Source of the DNA: Oricola nitratireducens
Lineage (GTDB): Bacteria; Pseudomonadota; Alphaproteobacteria; Rhizobiales; Rhizobiaceae
Direction: 5' to 3'
Length of the DNA: 64,000 bases
Assembly (NCBI RefSeq): GCF_014904745.1
Contig: NZ_JACZCS010000035.1
Span: forward strand, 62,001-126,000
The notes under the pieces are model-generated. The model was given only the letters and a program-made list of their open reading frames with translations, was not told where the DNA came from and did not search any database. The position numbers and the translations under genes were made by a program. This document shows positions 44,904 to 53,420 of the stretch, piece after piece. Numbering within the stretch: the first letter of the stretch is position 1; every line of letters starts with the position of its first letter.

Positions 44904-45728
44904 TTGGACCATTTCGCATTCATGGATGTCGCTTGGCTTGTCGTTGCGCTAGCCGGGGCGGGCGTGGTCGCAGGATTTCTTGCCGGCCTGTTCGGTATCG
45001 GCGGCGGCGCGGTCCTTGTGCCGGTCTTCTATCAGGTCTTCGGGCTTGTTGGCGTCGACGAAGGGCTGCGCATGCATCTTTCGGTCGGAACGTCGCTTGC
45101 TATCATCGTACCGACCTCGATCCGCTCCCTGATGTCGCACAAGAAGAAGGGCGCGGTCGATATGGAGCTGTTGAAGAGCTACGTGATCGCCGTGCCGACG
45201 GGCGTGCTGATCGCGACGCTCATCTTCGCGTCAATTTCGGGGGCGGAATTGCGCGTGATCTTTGCAGTGATCGCGATCCTCGTCGGCTTTCGGCTGATCA
45301 TCAACCGGTCGGACTGGCGTCTCGGAGACGACCTGCCCACGGGCGCCGCGCGGTTCGGCGTGGGCGCATTGATCGGCTTTCTCTCCACGCTGATGGGGAT
45401 TGGCGGCGGTGTCCTGAACAACACGTTCATGACGCTGTTCAACCGGCCGATCCACCAGGCCGTCGCGACGTCGGCGGGCGTCGGCGTGCTGATCTCGATC
45501 CCGGGATTCATCGGATCGATGTGGGCCGGCTGGGGCGAAGAGGGATTGCCCTTCTTGTCGACCGGCTACGTCAACTGGCTTGCCGTCGCGCTCGTCATCC
45601 CGATTACGCTGCTGATTGCGCCGCTCGGCGTGAAATTCGCCCACAAGCTGGAAAAGCGCCAACTCGAAGTCGGTTTCGGCCTGTTTATGTTCGTCGTCGC
45701 CGCCCGTTTCTTCTACAGCGTTCTCTAG
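44904..45728 (+). CDS. TauE/SafE family membrane permease
   Basis: This 274-residue inner-membrane protein has about eight hydrophobic segments and the two family repeats FLAGLFGIGGGAVLVPVFYQ and FLSTLMGIGGGVLNNTFMTL. TauE/SafE proteins export sulfite or organosulfonates; others carry different anions. Because the sHdr pathway makes sulfite in the cytoplasm and the cluster ends 1.7 kb upstream, sulfite export is a reasonable inference. The frame starts at TTG 44904 (GGGGA upstream) or ATG 44922; the first is listed. Confidence 0.87.
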   Translation: MDHFAFMDVAWLVVALAGAGVVAGFLAGLFGIGGGAVLVPVFYQVFGLVGVDEGLRMHLSVGTSLAIIVPTSIRSLMSHKKKGAVDMELLKSYVIAVPTGVLIATLIFASISGAELRVIFAVIAILVGFRLIINRSDWRLGDDLPTGAARFGVGALIGFLSTLMGIGGGVLNNTFMTLFNRPIHQAVATSAGVGVLISIPGFIGSMWAGWGEEGLPFLSTGYVNWLAVALVIPITLLIAPLGVKFAHKLEKRQLEVGFGLFMFVVAARFFYSVL

Positions 45729-45732
45729 CGTT

Positions 45733-46434
45733 TCAGTTGCGCAGGACCATGCGGTCGCGTCGCACCTCGAAAGAGTGCAGCGTGTCGAGGAAATTCATAC
45801 CCAGCAGATTGGAGGACAGCTGGCTGTCGCTGGCGACAAGGGCGGTGATGTTGCGCCGGGTTATCCCGCCGATCGCAATGTCGAGCCCGGTGACCCGCGC
45901 CGCCATGGCGGTGCCGTTCGCGGTTGCGACGGGAATGTGAAAATCGAGACTGTCCGGGTCGATCCCGGCTTTGCGGGCGTTTTCCTCGGTCAGCACGACC
46001 GTCGATGCGCCGGTGTCAACGAGAAAGGTCTGACGCGAACCGTTGACGGTGCCGCTGGTCTCGAAGTGGCGGCCGCGCCGGTTGATCGTGACGGAGAGGC
46101 TGCCGTCGGCGCTTTGCGACGATACGGGTTCGCCCGGAATCAGTCCGGACGTCACACGGGCGGCGGTATCGTGCAGTTCGAAGCGATACTCATAGCCGAT
46201 AACCAGCATGATGATGATGGCCAGCCATATGCCGGCCTGGCGCGCCATTTCGCCGAAGCGCTGTCCGGAGGCGAACAGGCCTGCCGCGAGCACCGTGCCA
46301 AACAGGCCGAGATAGACGGTGCCTGCGAACTGGCTCTCGGTCATCGGTCCGATCGTTCCGTCGTTGCCGTTGAAGATCAGCACGAGGAGGCTGGCGCCGA
46401 GAATGCCGAAGACGAGAAAGGCGAACGGGTTCAT
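45733..46434 (-). CDS. Clan AA retropepsin-like aspartic protease, membrane anchored
   Basis: This 233-residue protein belongs to the bacterial retropepsin-like (TIGR02281) family. It has an N-terminal hydrophobic segment, a second near 36-57 and a third near 67-82, then the protease domain with FLVDTGASTVVLT (active-site aspartate; a homodimer would complete the site) and LLGMNFLDTLHSFEV. It faces the periplasm by prediction. Substrates are unknown. It overlaps no gene but lies 7 bases downstream of the DUF1289 gene in the same direction and converges with the permease. Confidence 0.87.
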   Translation of the reverse strand: MNPFAFLVFGILGASLLVLIFNGNDGTIGPMTESQFAGTVYLGLFGTVLAAGLFASGQRFGEMARQAGIWLAIIIMLVIGYEYRFELHDTAARVTSGLIPGEPVSSQSADGSLSVTINRRGRHFETSGTVNGSRQTFLVDTGASTVVLTEENARKAGIDPDSLDFHIPVATANGTAMAARVTGLDIAIGGITRRNITALVASDSQLSSNLLGMNFLDTLHSFEVRRDRMVLRN

Positions 46435-46441
46435 GGTGCGA

Positions 46442-46684
46442 TCACGCTTCTTCGGCCGAGGCGCCGCGTTCGCGCGCCATGCGCCGGCGTTTCGTCTCGC
46501 GGCGCGGCTTGCGTTCGATGGTTTCCAGGCGCTCTGGCAGCAGCGCCATGATCTCGCGGCGGTGTTCGGGAGAATAGGTTAGCCATTGTGCGATTTCGTC
46601 ACGTGTGCGCGCGCATCCGAAACAGTAGCCTGTGTTCAGGTCGATCGAACAGACGAGGATGCAGGGCGATTCAATCGCGTTCAT
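46442..46684 (-). CDS. DUF1289 small cysteine-rich protein
   Basis: This 80-residue protein has the DUF1289 pattern SPCILVCSIDLNTGYCFGCARTRDEIAQW, with four cysteines that could bind zinc or an iron-sulfur cluster, followed by a basic helical tail. The family is common in proteobacteria and has no settled function. The ATG at 46684 is directly before the conserved core and has GGAGG just upstream. It may be cotranscribed with cobS upstream (16 bases) and the protease downstream. Confidence 0.88.
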   Translation of the reverse strand: MNAIESPCILVCSIDLNTGYCFGCARTRDEIAQWLTYSPEHRREIMALLPERLETIERKPRRETKRRRMARERGASAEEA

Positions 46685-46700
46685 GGCGCCTCCTTCTGCA

Positions 46701-47516
46701 TCAATTGGGGATGGAAATCCCGAGCGCAAGTCCGGTAAAGAGCGTGATCTCGACGATCTGCTGGCAGGCGCCGAGCGTATCTCCGGTATGGCCGCCGATC
46801 ATGCGGGTGCAAAATCGCGAAAAGCCCTGCAGCGCAGTCAGCGCCAGCAGTATGGCAATCGCCGCATTGACGAAACCGGCCGAGGCGACGGCGAGGATCG
46901 CGAAAATGGCAAGTCCGGATATCGCCGCGGTGCCGACGGCGTTCTCCGACGGCTTTCCGGCCGCATCCGCGACGCCGCCCGGACGCGCATTGGGCAGGCC
47001 TGCCCAGAACCAGACCATTGCCGCCCTCGAACAGGCGGCGACAGCGATGAGGCCGAGACCGGCGGCAAAGGCGCCATGCGCCTGCACCATCACCGCAAGC
47101 GCCGCGCTGCGCAGCAGAATGCTTCCCGCAATGGCAATGGCGCCGTAGGTGCCGATGCGCGAATCCTTCATGATTTCCAGACGTTCGTCCTTCGTGTGGC
47201 CGCCGCCGAATCCGTCGGCGACGTCGCCGAGCCCGTCCTCATGCAGCGCGCCGGTCGCCGCGATCAGCGCGAGGATGCAGAAGACTGCGGCCATGAACGG
47301 CGGAACGCCGATCGTCGACAGGACGAGAAGGAGCAAAGCCGGCGCGGCGGCGATCACGACGCCGGCAAGGGCGAAACCCGCGGTGTCGTCGCGCATCGCG
47401 GGCGAAGGGCCTCCGGCTTCGAAATAGCGCTGCGAAACGGGCAGACGGCTCAGAAAGCCGACGGCGCGCATCGTCTGCGCCACCAGAGTCGTCATCGGTT
47501 CGGATGGATCGGCCAT
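46701..47516 (-). CDS. cobS: Adenosylcobinamide-GDP ribazoletransferase
   Basis: This 271-residue membrane enzyme joins adenosylcobinamide-GDP to alpha-ribazole in the last steps of cobalamin synthesis. The signature FLSRLPV is followed by GALHEDGLGDVADGFGGGHTKDERLEIMKDSRIGTYG, the metal-binding region of CobS/CobV. Five to six hydrophobic segments follow. The ATG at 47516 matches the family start. It is divergent from cobT, whose product makes alpha-ribazole phosphate. Confidence 0.94.
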   Translation of the reverse strand: MADPSEPMTTLVAQTMRAVGFLSRLPVSQRYFEAGGPSPAMRDDTAGFALAGVVIAAAPALLLLVLSTIGVPPFMAAVFCILALIAATGALHEDGLGDVADGFGGGHTKDERLEIMKDSRIGTYGAIAIAGSILLRSAALAVMVQAHGAFAAGLGLIAVAACSRAAMVWFWAGLPNARPGGVADAAGKPSENAVGTAAISGLAIFAILAVASAGFVNAAIAILLALTALQGFSRFCTRMIGGHTGDTLGACQQIVEITLFTGLALGISIPN

Positions 47517-47626
47517 GGTCCCAGCTTTTTGTTCGCGATTGCGCGACTGCGTGTCGCTTCGGGTGCGCCGTCGTGTATAGGGCAGGGGCAATAAACACGC
47601 CACAGCTTTCCCGATAGGAGCACATA

Positions 47627-48643
47627 GTGACCAGCGGCCTGCCATTCGACGATTTCCGCAACCTTCTGAAGAATCTGCCGGGTCCCGACGAGGCGGCTGT
47701 TGCCGCCGTGCGCGAGCGTGACGCCCAATTGACGAAGCCCGCAGGTTCGCTCGGGCGACTTGAGGAGATCGCCGAGTGGCTGGCTGCCTGGACGGGCCGC
47801 GCGCCCGCCGTGACGCGGCCGCTTGTGGCGGTGTTCGCCGGCAACCACGGAGTGGTCAACCAGGGCGTCGCCCCCTATCCGCAGAGTGTCACGGCGCAGA
47901 TGGTGGCAAACTTCGCCGCCGGTGGCGCGGCGGTCAACCAGATCTGCATCGCCAACGATCTTGGCCTGAAGGTCTTCGATCTGGCGCTCGACTATCCGAC
48001 GTCGGACATCACCCAGGACGCGGCGATGGACGAAAAGACCTGCGCGGCCACCATGGCCTTCGGCATGGAGGCGATCGCAGGCGGCACGGATCTGCTGTGC
48101 ATCGGCGAAATGGGAATCGGCAACACGACGGTGGCGGCGGCCATTTTCCACGGCCTCTATGGCGGCGATGCGGCCGAATGGGTCGGACCGGGCACCGGTT
48201 CGGCAGGCGAAGTGCTGACGTGCAAGATCGATGCCGTGGCGCGCGCCGTCGAACTGCACCGCCCGCATCTCGGCGATCCGCTGGAACTGCTGCGCCGTCT
48301 CGGTGGACGGGAAGTCGCGGCGATGGCGGGAGCGATCCTTGCCGCGCGCGCGGAGCGTATTCCGGTGATCATCGACGGCTATGTCGCGACCGCCGCGGCC
48401 GCTGTTCTGCACGCCGCCAATCCGGCGGTGCTCGACCATTGTCTTGCAGGGCATGTCTCGGCCGAGCCGGCGCATGCCAAGGCGCTGGCCAGGATCGGCA
48501 AGGAACCGTTGCTGTCGCTCGGCATGCGGCTCGGGGAAGGGTCCGGCGCGGCGCTTGCCGCCGGCATCGTCAAGGCCGCCGCGCTTTGCCATTCCGGCAT
48601 GGCGACGTTTGTCGAGGCGGGCGTCAGCGACAAGGATGAGTAG
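47627..48643 (+). CDS. cobT: Nicotinate-nucleotide--dimethylbenzimidazole phosphoribosyltransferase
   Basis: This 338-residue enzyme makes alpha-ribazole 5-phosphate from nicotinate mononucleotide and dimethylbenzimidazole for the lower ligand of vitamin B12. Conserved features are LTKPAGSLGRLEEIA, FAGNHGVVNQGVAPYP, CIGEMGIGNTT and the DGYVATAAA and EPAHAKAL segments; the catalytic glutamate lies in the C-terminal LRLGEGSGAA region. Translation starts at GTG with ATAGGAG 6 bases upstream. In alphaproteobacteria the gene is called cobU in some nomenclatures. Confidence 0.95.
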   Translation: MTSGLPFDDFRNLLKNLPGPDEAAVAAVRERDAQLTKPAGSLGRLEEIAEWLAAWTGRAPAVTRPLVAVFAGNHGVVNQGVAPYPQSVTAQMVANFAAGGAAVNQICIANDLGLKVFDLALDYPTSDITQDAAMDEKTCAATMAFGMEAIAGGTDLLCIGEMGIGNTTVAAAIFHGLYGGDAAEWVGPGTGSAGEVLTCKIDAVARAVELHRPHLGDPLELLRRLGGREVAAMAGAILAARAERIPVIIDGYVATAAAAVLHAANPAVLDHCLAGHVSAEPAHAKALARIGKEPLLSLGMRLGEGSGAALAAGIVKAAALCHSGMATFVEAGVSDKDE

Positions 48644-48664
48644 TTCTGAGCCGCTCCGGGGCGC

Positions 48665-50239
48665 TCAGCCCTCGTTGACGGCCGCCGCCTGCGGCTGAGC
48701 GGCCGGCTTTACGGTGCGCGACCGGGATTTTCTGCCGGGCGCGACGGGTGCCGCGGGCAGGACATCCATGACGCGCGCCGGTGGGAAAATGGCGATCGCT
48801 TCGGTGCCTTCGCGCAGTTTCGATTTCAGCTTGAACACGCCATCATGCATCGCCATCAGGGCCTGGACGATGGGAAGGCCGAGGCCGGTGCCCTGTTCCG
48901 CGCTCTTGATGGCAATCGATCCCTGACCGAAGGCCGAGAGGACGACCGGTATTTCGTCCTCGGGAATCCCGGGTCCGTTGTCCTTGACCGAAAGATACTG
49001 GCCTCCGGAGGCGGTCCATCCGGTCTTCACCTTGATTTCGCCCTCGGACGGCGTGAACTTGACGGCATTCGACAACAGGTTAAGCGCGACCTGGCGGACC
49101 GAACGCTCGTCGGCGAAGAGCCGCGGCATGTTCGGTTCGTATGCGTGGTCGATGCGGATTTTCTTCTGTGTCGCCTTGAGCTGCACCAGGCCGATGCAAT
49201 CCTCGACGATATCGACGAGGCTGAGCGGCTCCTCGACCAGTTCCTGCTTTCCGGCTTCGATACGGCTCAGGTCGAGGATTTCATTGATCAGTTTCAGGAG
49301 ATGCTGGCCCGACTGGTTGATATCGGCTGCATAGGCCTTATAGTTCTCGTTCTGCATCGGGCCGAGAACCTCCTTCGCCATCACTTCGGAGAAGCCGAGG
49401 ATGGCGTTCAACGGGGTGCGCAGTTCATGGCTCATGGAGGCGAGGAACCGGGATTTCGCCAGATTTGCTTCCTCGGCGCGGCGGCGGGCTTCCTCGGAAA
49501 TCGAACGCGCCATTTCCAGTTCCGCGACGAGAGCGTTGTTCTCGCTTCTGAAACTCAACGATGCGAGGCTTGCCCGGTTGAGGCGGATCGCGATGAAGGA
49601 AAAGAACAGCAACGCTGCGAGCAGGCCGGCGGAAGCCGTGATGCCGCGCGGATCGAACATTCCGTCGTGAACGATCGCGAAGACGACCAGCGGAATGCCG
49701 AATTCGGCGAGGACGGACCAGCGCAGATTATGGCTGATCGTGACGGTCGCGGCCATTGCAACAAGCAATGTCAGCGCCTTGAAAAAGAGTATGTCGACGC
49801 TGTCGCAGGCGACGCAGGGCGTATAGGCGAACCATGCCCAGCAAAGCCCGAGCAGAACATGCGTGCTGATGAAGAGCGGCGCCCAGCGGGCCGGATTGCG
49901 CTTGTCGACCTTGAGCGAAAGATACCGGCGGGCGAGAAATCCCCTGGCGATATACATGCTGGTCGAAACGATCGCCCAGGCGAACATGTTGGCGCCCATG
50001 CCGGCCGCCGCCGCGCCGAAGGTGACAAGGGCGATAAGAAGCATGATCGCGGGCGTGCCGGACAGGACTGTGCGTGCGTTTGTCGCCAGCAACTCCGCAT
50101 CGAACCCCGGATCGGAGATGCCTTGTTCGGCCAGACGGTCGCGCGTTTTGCGGACAGCCTTGCGCACATCGCTGTTGCGATAGGACTTTCGCCGGTCAAC
50201 AATGGTCTTGTCGGGGAATTCCGACGGAAATTGACTCAT
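48665..50239 (-). CDS. Membrane sensor histidine kinase
   Basis: This 524-residue kinase has an N-terminal cytoplasmic stretch, then about six hydrophobic segments at roughly 62-215 and a short helical linker (ISEEARRRAEEANLAKSRFLASM). The HisKA domain has the phosphorylated histidine in SHELRTPLNAILGFSEVM; the ATPase domain shows NLLSNAVKFTP (N box), DNGPGIPEDE (G1) and GTGLGLPIV (G2). The C-terminus is a proline/alanine-rich basic tail. No response regulator gene is adjacent, so its partner is elsewhere. The overall form is that of cell-cycle or development-type kinases (PdhS/DivJ-like) in Hyphomicrobiales, but the signal is unknown. Confidence 0.92.
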   Translation of the reverse strand: MSQFPSEFPDKTIVDRRKSYRNSDVRKAVRKTRDRLAEQGISDPGFDAELLATNARTVLSGTPAIMLLIALVTFGAAAAGMGANMFAWAIVSTSMYIARGFLARRYLSLKVDKRNPARWAPLFISTHVLLGLCWAWFAYTPCVACDSVDILFFKALTLLVAMAATVTISHNLRWSVLAEFGIPLVVFAIVHDGMFDPRGITASAGLLAALLFFSFIAIRLNRASLASLSFRSENNALVAELEMARSISEEARRRAEEANLAKSRFLASMSHELRTPLNAILGFSEVMAKEVLGPMQNENYKAYAADINQSGQHLLKLINEILDLSRIEAGKQELVEEPLSLVDIVEDCIGLVQLKATQKKIRIDHAYEPNMPRLFADERSVRQVALNLLSNAVKFTPSEGEIKVKTGWTASGGQYLSVKDNGPGIPEDEIPVVLSAFGQGSIAIKSAEQGTGLGLPIVQALMAMHDGVFKLKSKLREGTEAIAIFPPARVMDVLPAAPVAPGRKSRSRTVKPAAQPQAAAVNEG

Positions 50240-50344
50240 GACTTCAACAACTTACGCTTCACACGTCCGGCATGGGCGTCCCGTTTGGGTGAATGAACAT
50301 TATTTCCAAAACGTTAAAAACTCCCTTCAAATGGCGCCGGTCGC

Positions 50345-50965
50345 ATGGCAAGACTGCATAGAAACCGGCGGAAAAAGCGCTCGGCGGCGCGGTGGCTTGT
50401 CGAATTTACGGGCACCTTTGCGCTTTTTCTCGGCGTCGCGATCGCTGCCGCCATTCTCGACGAGCGATCGATGCAGGACCTTTCCGGAATGCCGCGGGCC
50501 GCCGATGGCGACACGCTCGTCTTCGACGGGCGGCGCGTGCGCCTGGCCGGTATCGACGCGCCCGAACTGCATCAGACCTGCCGCCGTTCCGGCGCCGATT
50601 ATCCCTGCGGGCGTCAGGCGCGGCTTTTTCTCGCCGGATTGCTGGAGGATGGAGAGACCGAATGCATGGGCAACGAGGAAGACCGCTATGGCCGGTTGCT
50701 GGTGCGCTGTATTTGCGCCAATACCGATGTCAACGCCGCGATGGTGCGGGCGGGATGGGCGGTGGCTTATGGCGGCTACGACAGCGAGGAGGCGGCGGCC
50801 AGACGCGAAGAGGCGGGTATATGGAGCGGTTCCTTCGTGCAGCCGGACGCGTGGCGGGCCAGCCGGGGCGGTCTGGCGGAACTCGGTCCCGCCGGCATGA
50901 CCGACCGGCTTCTCAACCGCATGAAGGACATTCTCGGATACCGAACCGGAAAGGATAATCCATGA
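50345..50965 (+). CDS. Membrane-anchored thermonuclease-family protein
   Basis: This 206-residue protein has a basic N-terminus, one hydrophobic segment (about 19-38, anchor or signal) and a staphylococcal-nuclease-like domain: ADGDTLVFDGRRVRLAGIDAPELHQTC, GRQARLFLAGLL, DRYGRLLVRC and NAAMVRAGWAVAYGGY. The catalytic pattern with arginines of RLAGIDAPE and the YGRL loop is conserved. It likely degrades nucleic acids outside the cytoplasm. It overlaps the next gene (GST) by ATGA. Confidence 0.88.
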   Translation: MARLHRNRRKKRSAARWLVEFTGTFALFLGVAIAAAILDERSMQDLSGMPRAADGDTLVFDGRRVRLAGIDAPELHQTCRRSGADYPCGRQARLFLAGLLEDGETECMGNEEDRYGRLLVRCICANTDVNAAMVRAGWAVAYGGYDSEEAAARREEAGIWSGSFVQPDAWRASRGGLAELGPAGMTDRLLNRMKDILGYRTGKDNP

Positions 50966-51597
50966 CACAGCGCGAGTTTCCCGGCTGCAAGCTTTTTGAC
51001 GGCGGCCGTGCGCCCAACCCGCGCCGGGTGCGCATTTTCCTCGCCGAGAAGGGAATTTCCGTGCCGCTCGTTCCAGTCGACATGGAATCTCTTGGCCACC
51101 GGAAGCCGGAAATCGAAATGCGCAATCCGATGCGGCGGTTGCCGGTGCTGGAACTGGAGGACGGGCGCATCCTGTCGGAAACAATCGCCATTTGCCGCTA
51201 TTTCGAAGCCCGGTGTCCGGAGCCCTCGCTGTTCGGGCGCGATGCCTTCGAACAGGCCGAAATCGAGATGTGGCAGCGCCGCATCGAATTCCATTTCCTT
51301 TATGTGGTGGCGCAGGCGTTTCGGCACATCCATCCGGCGATGAAGGAGTGGGAGCAGCCGCAGATCGCGGAATGGGGCGAGGCCAACAAGCCGAAGGCGC
51401 TCGAATTCGCGGCCTTTCTCGACGACGAGCTGGCAACGCGCCCCTTCATCGCGGGAGAGAAATTTTCCGTCGCTGACATCACCGCGACGATCGCGACTGA
51501 TTTCTGCAAACCGGCGCGCATACGGATTCGGGACGATCTGACGAATTTTCACCGCTGGTACGCCGCGATGCGGGATCGGCCCAGCTATACCGCATGA
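50962..51597 (+). CDS. Glutathione S-transferase
   Basis: This 211-residue protein has the GST fold. The thioredoxin-like N-domain includes KLFDGGRAPNPRRVRIFLAEKGI and the glutathione-contacting RLPVLELEDGRILSETIAICRYFE (cis-proline and SETxAI motif). The C-domain is helical with RPFIAGEKFSVADITATIA (N-capping SVADI motif). The substrate is unknown. It is cotranscribed with the nuclease and uracil-DNA glycosylase genes through overlapping starts and stops. Confidence 0.93.
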   Translation: MTQREFPGCKLFDGGRAPNPRRVRIFLAEKGISVPLVPVDMESLGHRKPEIEMRNPMRRLPVLELEDGRILSETIAICRYFEARCPEPSLFGRDAFEQAEIEMWQRRIEFHFLYVVAQAFRHIHPAMKEWEQPQIAEWGEANKPKALEFAAFLDDELATRPFIAGEKFSVADITATIATDFCKPARIRIRDDLTNFHRWYAAMRDRPSYTA

Positions 51598-52226
51598 ACG
51601 AAGACCTCTCAGCGCTTCTTGCCGATATCAGGGCATGCCGGATTTGCCGCGACACGCCGTCGTCCGGCATGCCGCTGCCGCACGAACCCAATCCGGTCTG
51701 CGTGCCGTCGGCAAAGGCGAGGATATGCATATGCGGGCAGGCGCCGGGGACACGGGTGCACAAATCGGGCCGTCCGTTCACCGATCCTTCCGGCGTGCGA
51801 CTGCGCAACTGGATGGGGATCGGCGAGGAAGTGTTTTACGATCCCGCGCGTATCTCCATCATTCCGATGGGGTTCTGTTTTCCGGGGCATGACAAGAACG
51901 GTGGCGACCTGCCGCCGCGTCGCGAATGCCGCGCCGCCTGGCATGACCGGCTTTTCGACGCCATGCCGCAACTGGAACTCGTTATTGCCGTCGGCCGCTA
52001 TGCGCAGGACTACCACATGGGTGCCGAGGTGCGGCCGACGCTGACGGAGACGGTGCGCAACTGGCACGCGGTTTTTGACGGGCGTCCTGCCGGCGGGGGC
52101 AAGCCGCGCATTCTACCGTTGCCGCATCCCTCGTGGCGCAACAATGCGTGGCTGAAGAAAAATCCGTGGTTCGATACCGAACTTCTGCCTGTGCTGCGCG
52201 CCGAAGTCACCCGTCTGACCTCATGA
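51594..52226 (+). CDS. Uracil-DNA glycosylase family protein
   Basis: This 210-residue protein belongs to the UDG superfamily (COG1573-like). Motif I is GQAPGTRVHKSGRPFTDPSG and the C-terminal motif is LPHPSWRNNAW, the histidine-proline-serine strand that contacts DNA. The N-terminal region has CRICRDTP and further cysteines, but not the complete iron-sulfur set of family 4 enzymes. It may excise uracil or act on other substrates; the subfamily is uncertain. It overlaps the GST gene by 4 bases and ends 25 bases before an inverted repeat. Confidence 0.82.
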   Translation: MNEDLSALLADIRACRICRDTPSSGMPLPHEPNPVCVPSAKARICICGQAPGTRVHKSGRPFTDPSGVRLRNWMGIGEEVFYDPARISIIPMGFCFPGHDKNGGDLPPRRECRAAWHDRLFDAMPQLELVIAVGRYAQDYHMGAEVRPTLTETVRNWHAVFDGRPAGGGKPRILPLPHPSWRNNAWLKKNPWFDTELLPVLRAEVTRLTS

Positions 52227-52250
52227 AACTGTGATTTTCACCCTCTTGGC

Positions 52251-52304
52251 GGAATATTTTTTTGCGTGTAAGGGGATTTTATCCACTTTACGCAAAAATA
52301 TTCC
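52251..52304. promoter_or_regulatory. Long AT-rich inverted repeat upstream of the Lrp-type regulator
   Basis: The left arm 52251-52271 starts GGAATATTTTT and carries GCGT; the right arm 52287-52304 reads TTTACGCAAAAATATTCC. They pair over about 17 bases with two small bulges. It is strikingly AT-rich in a GC-rich genome and ends 13 bases before the ATG. It is probably the autoregulatory operator of the Lrp protein, overlapping its promoter. Confidence 0.65.
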
Positions 52305-52317
52305 AATAGAGGCATAT

Positions 52318-52791
52318 ATGGACAAGCTCGACCGGCGCATTTTGCGCATCCTCCAGGAAGACAGCACGATAGCCGTTGCCGATCTCGCCAAGAAGGTAGG
52401 ACTGTCGACGACGCCGTGCTGGCGGCGCATCCAGAAGCTTGAGGAGGAGGGCGTCATCCGCAAGCGCGTGGCGCTTCTCGACCCAGTCAAGATCAACACC
52501 CGTGTGACGGTCTTTGTCTCGATCCGTACGAACTCGCATTCGACCGAATGGCTGAAGCGTTTCTCGGAGGTGATCGGGGACTTTCCGGAAGTCGTCGAGT
52601 TCTATCGCATGAGCGGCGATGTCGATTACCTGCTGCGCGTCGTCGTTCCGGACATCGCCGCCTATGACGCCTTCTATCAGCGCCTGATCTCGAAAATCGA
52701 AATCCGCGACGTGTCCTCGGCTTTCGCGATGGAGCAGATCAAGTACACGACGGAAATGCCGCTGGACTATATGGTGCTCGACAAGGCGTAA
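52318..52791 (+). CDS. Lrp/AsnC family transcriptional regulator
   Basis: This 157-residue regulator has an AsnC-type HTH (MDKLDRRILRILQEDSTIAVADLAKKVGLSTTPCWRRIQKLEEEGVI) and a C-terminal RAM ligand-binding domain (ETxxPxx equivalents FYRMSGDVDYLLRVVVPDIAAYDAF). These proteins sense amino acids and oligomerise on DNA. The ATG at 52318 is selected because the domain begins there; there is no ribosome site. The preceding region holds a long inverted repeat. The next gene encodes a DUF302 protein. Confidence 0.93.
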   Translation: MDKLDRRILRILQEDSTIAVADLAKKVGLSTTPCWRRIQKLEEEGVIRKRVALLDPVKINTRVTVFVSIRTNSHSTEWLKRFSEVIGDFPEVVEFYRMSGDVDYLLRVVVPDIAAYDAFYQRLISKIEIRDVSSAFAMEQIKYTTEMPLDYMVLDKA

Positions 52792-52870
52792 TCGTGCCGG
52801 ATTGACCTTGGTCAATGCGCGTTTTCAGATACATTAGCTAATTGAGATGTATCAACAGGAGGAGGCGCAT

Positions 52871-53350
52871 ATGAATTTCAGATCAATTCCGTCCTTGGGC
52901 GGCGCGGTGGTGCTTTCGGTTGCGACCGTATTCGCGGGAAGCACGGCGATGGCTGCGGGAAGCGACGTCGAAACGCGTGTCACCGAAAGCGGCTACGCTG
53001 ACGTGGCGCAATCGGTACAGGACGCGATCGTCAATCGCGGCTTCAAGATCGATTATCATGGCTTCATCGGCGACATGCTCAAACGCACCGCCGGCGATGT
53101 CGGCGCGACGAAGGAACTCTACAAGGATGCGGAGTTCTTCACCTTCTGTTCGGCGGTCGTGTCGCGCAAGGTGATGGAGGGCGATATCGGCGACATCGCT
53201 TATTGTCCTTATGTCGTTTTCGTCTACGAGAACGCCGAAACGCCGGGCAAGGTGACGGTCGGTTTCCGGCGTTTGCCGGAGGGGGGCGAGCGTGACCAGG
53301 TCAACACGCTGCTGACCGATATCATCGACGAAGCGGCCGACGGCATGTAG
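52871..53350 (+). CDS. DUF302 domain exported protein
   Basis: This 159-residue protein has a signal peptide (MNFRSIPSLGGAVVLSVATVFAGSTAMA) and a DUF302-like domain with SVQDAIVNRGFKIDYHGFIGDML, FTFCSAVVSRKVMEGD and GFRRLPEG. It is probably periplasmic. DUF302 proteins are small and widespread, and their function is not established. A strong GGAGGAGG precedes the ATG at 52871. An intrinsic terminator follows. Confidence 0.87.
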   Translation: MNFRSIPSLGGAVVLSVATVFAGSTAMAAGSDVETRVTESGYADVAQSVQDAIVNRGFKIDYHGFIGDMLKRTAGDVGATKELYKDAEFFTFCSAVVSRKVMEGDIGDIAYCPYVVFVYENAETPGKVTVGFRRLPEGGERDQVNTLLTDIIDEAADGM

Positions 53351-53384
53351 GCGCGCGCGGCAGGAGATTGCGTCTATGGATAGG

Positions 53385-53420
53385 GCGGCCCGTTGCGCAA
53401 GCGGCGGGCCGCTTTCATTT
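53385..53420 (+). terminator. Intrinsic terminator after the DUF302 gene
   Basis: GCGGCCCG (53385-53392) pairs with CGGGCCGC (53405-53412); inside the loop TTGCGCAAG can pair further. TTTCATTT follows. It serves rightward transcription and reaches the end of the convergent alkylation-repair gene. Confidence 0.75.

Noticed and set aside
47517-47626. Cobalamin riboswitch between cobS and cobT
   Set aside because: The gap is only 110 bases and I could not find a B12-box-like sequence; it is too short for a full riboswitch.
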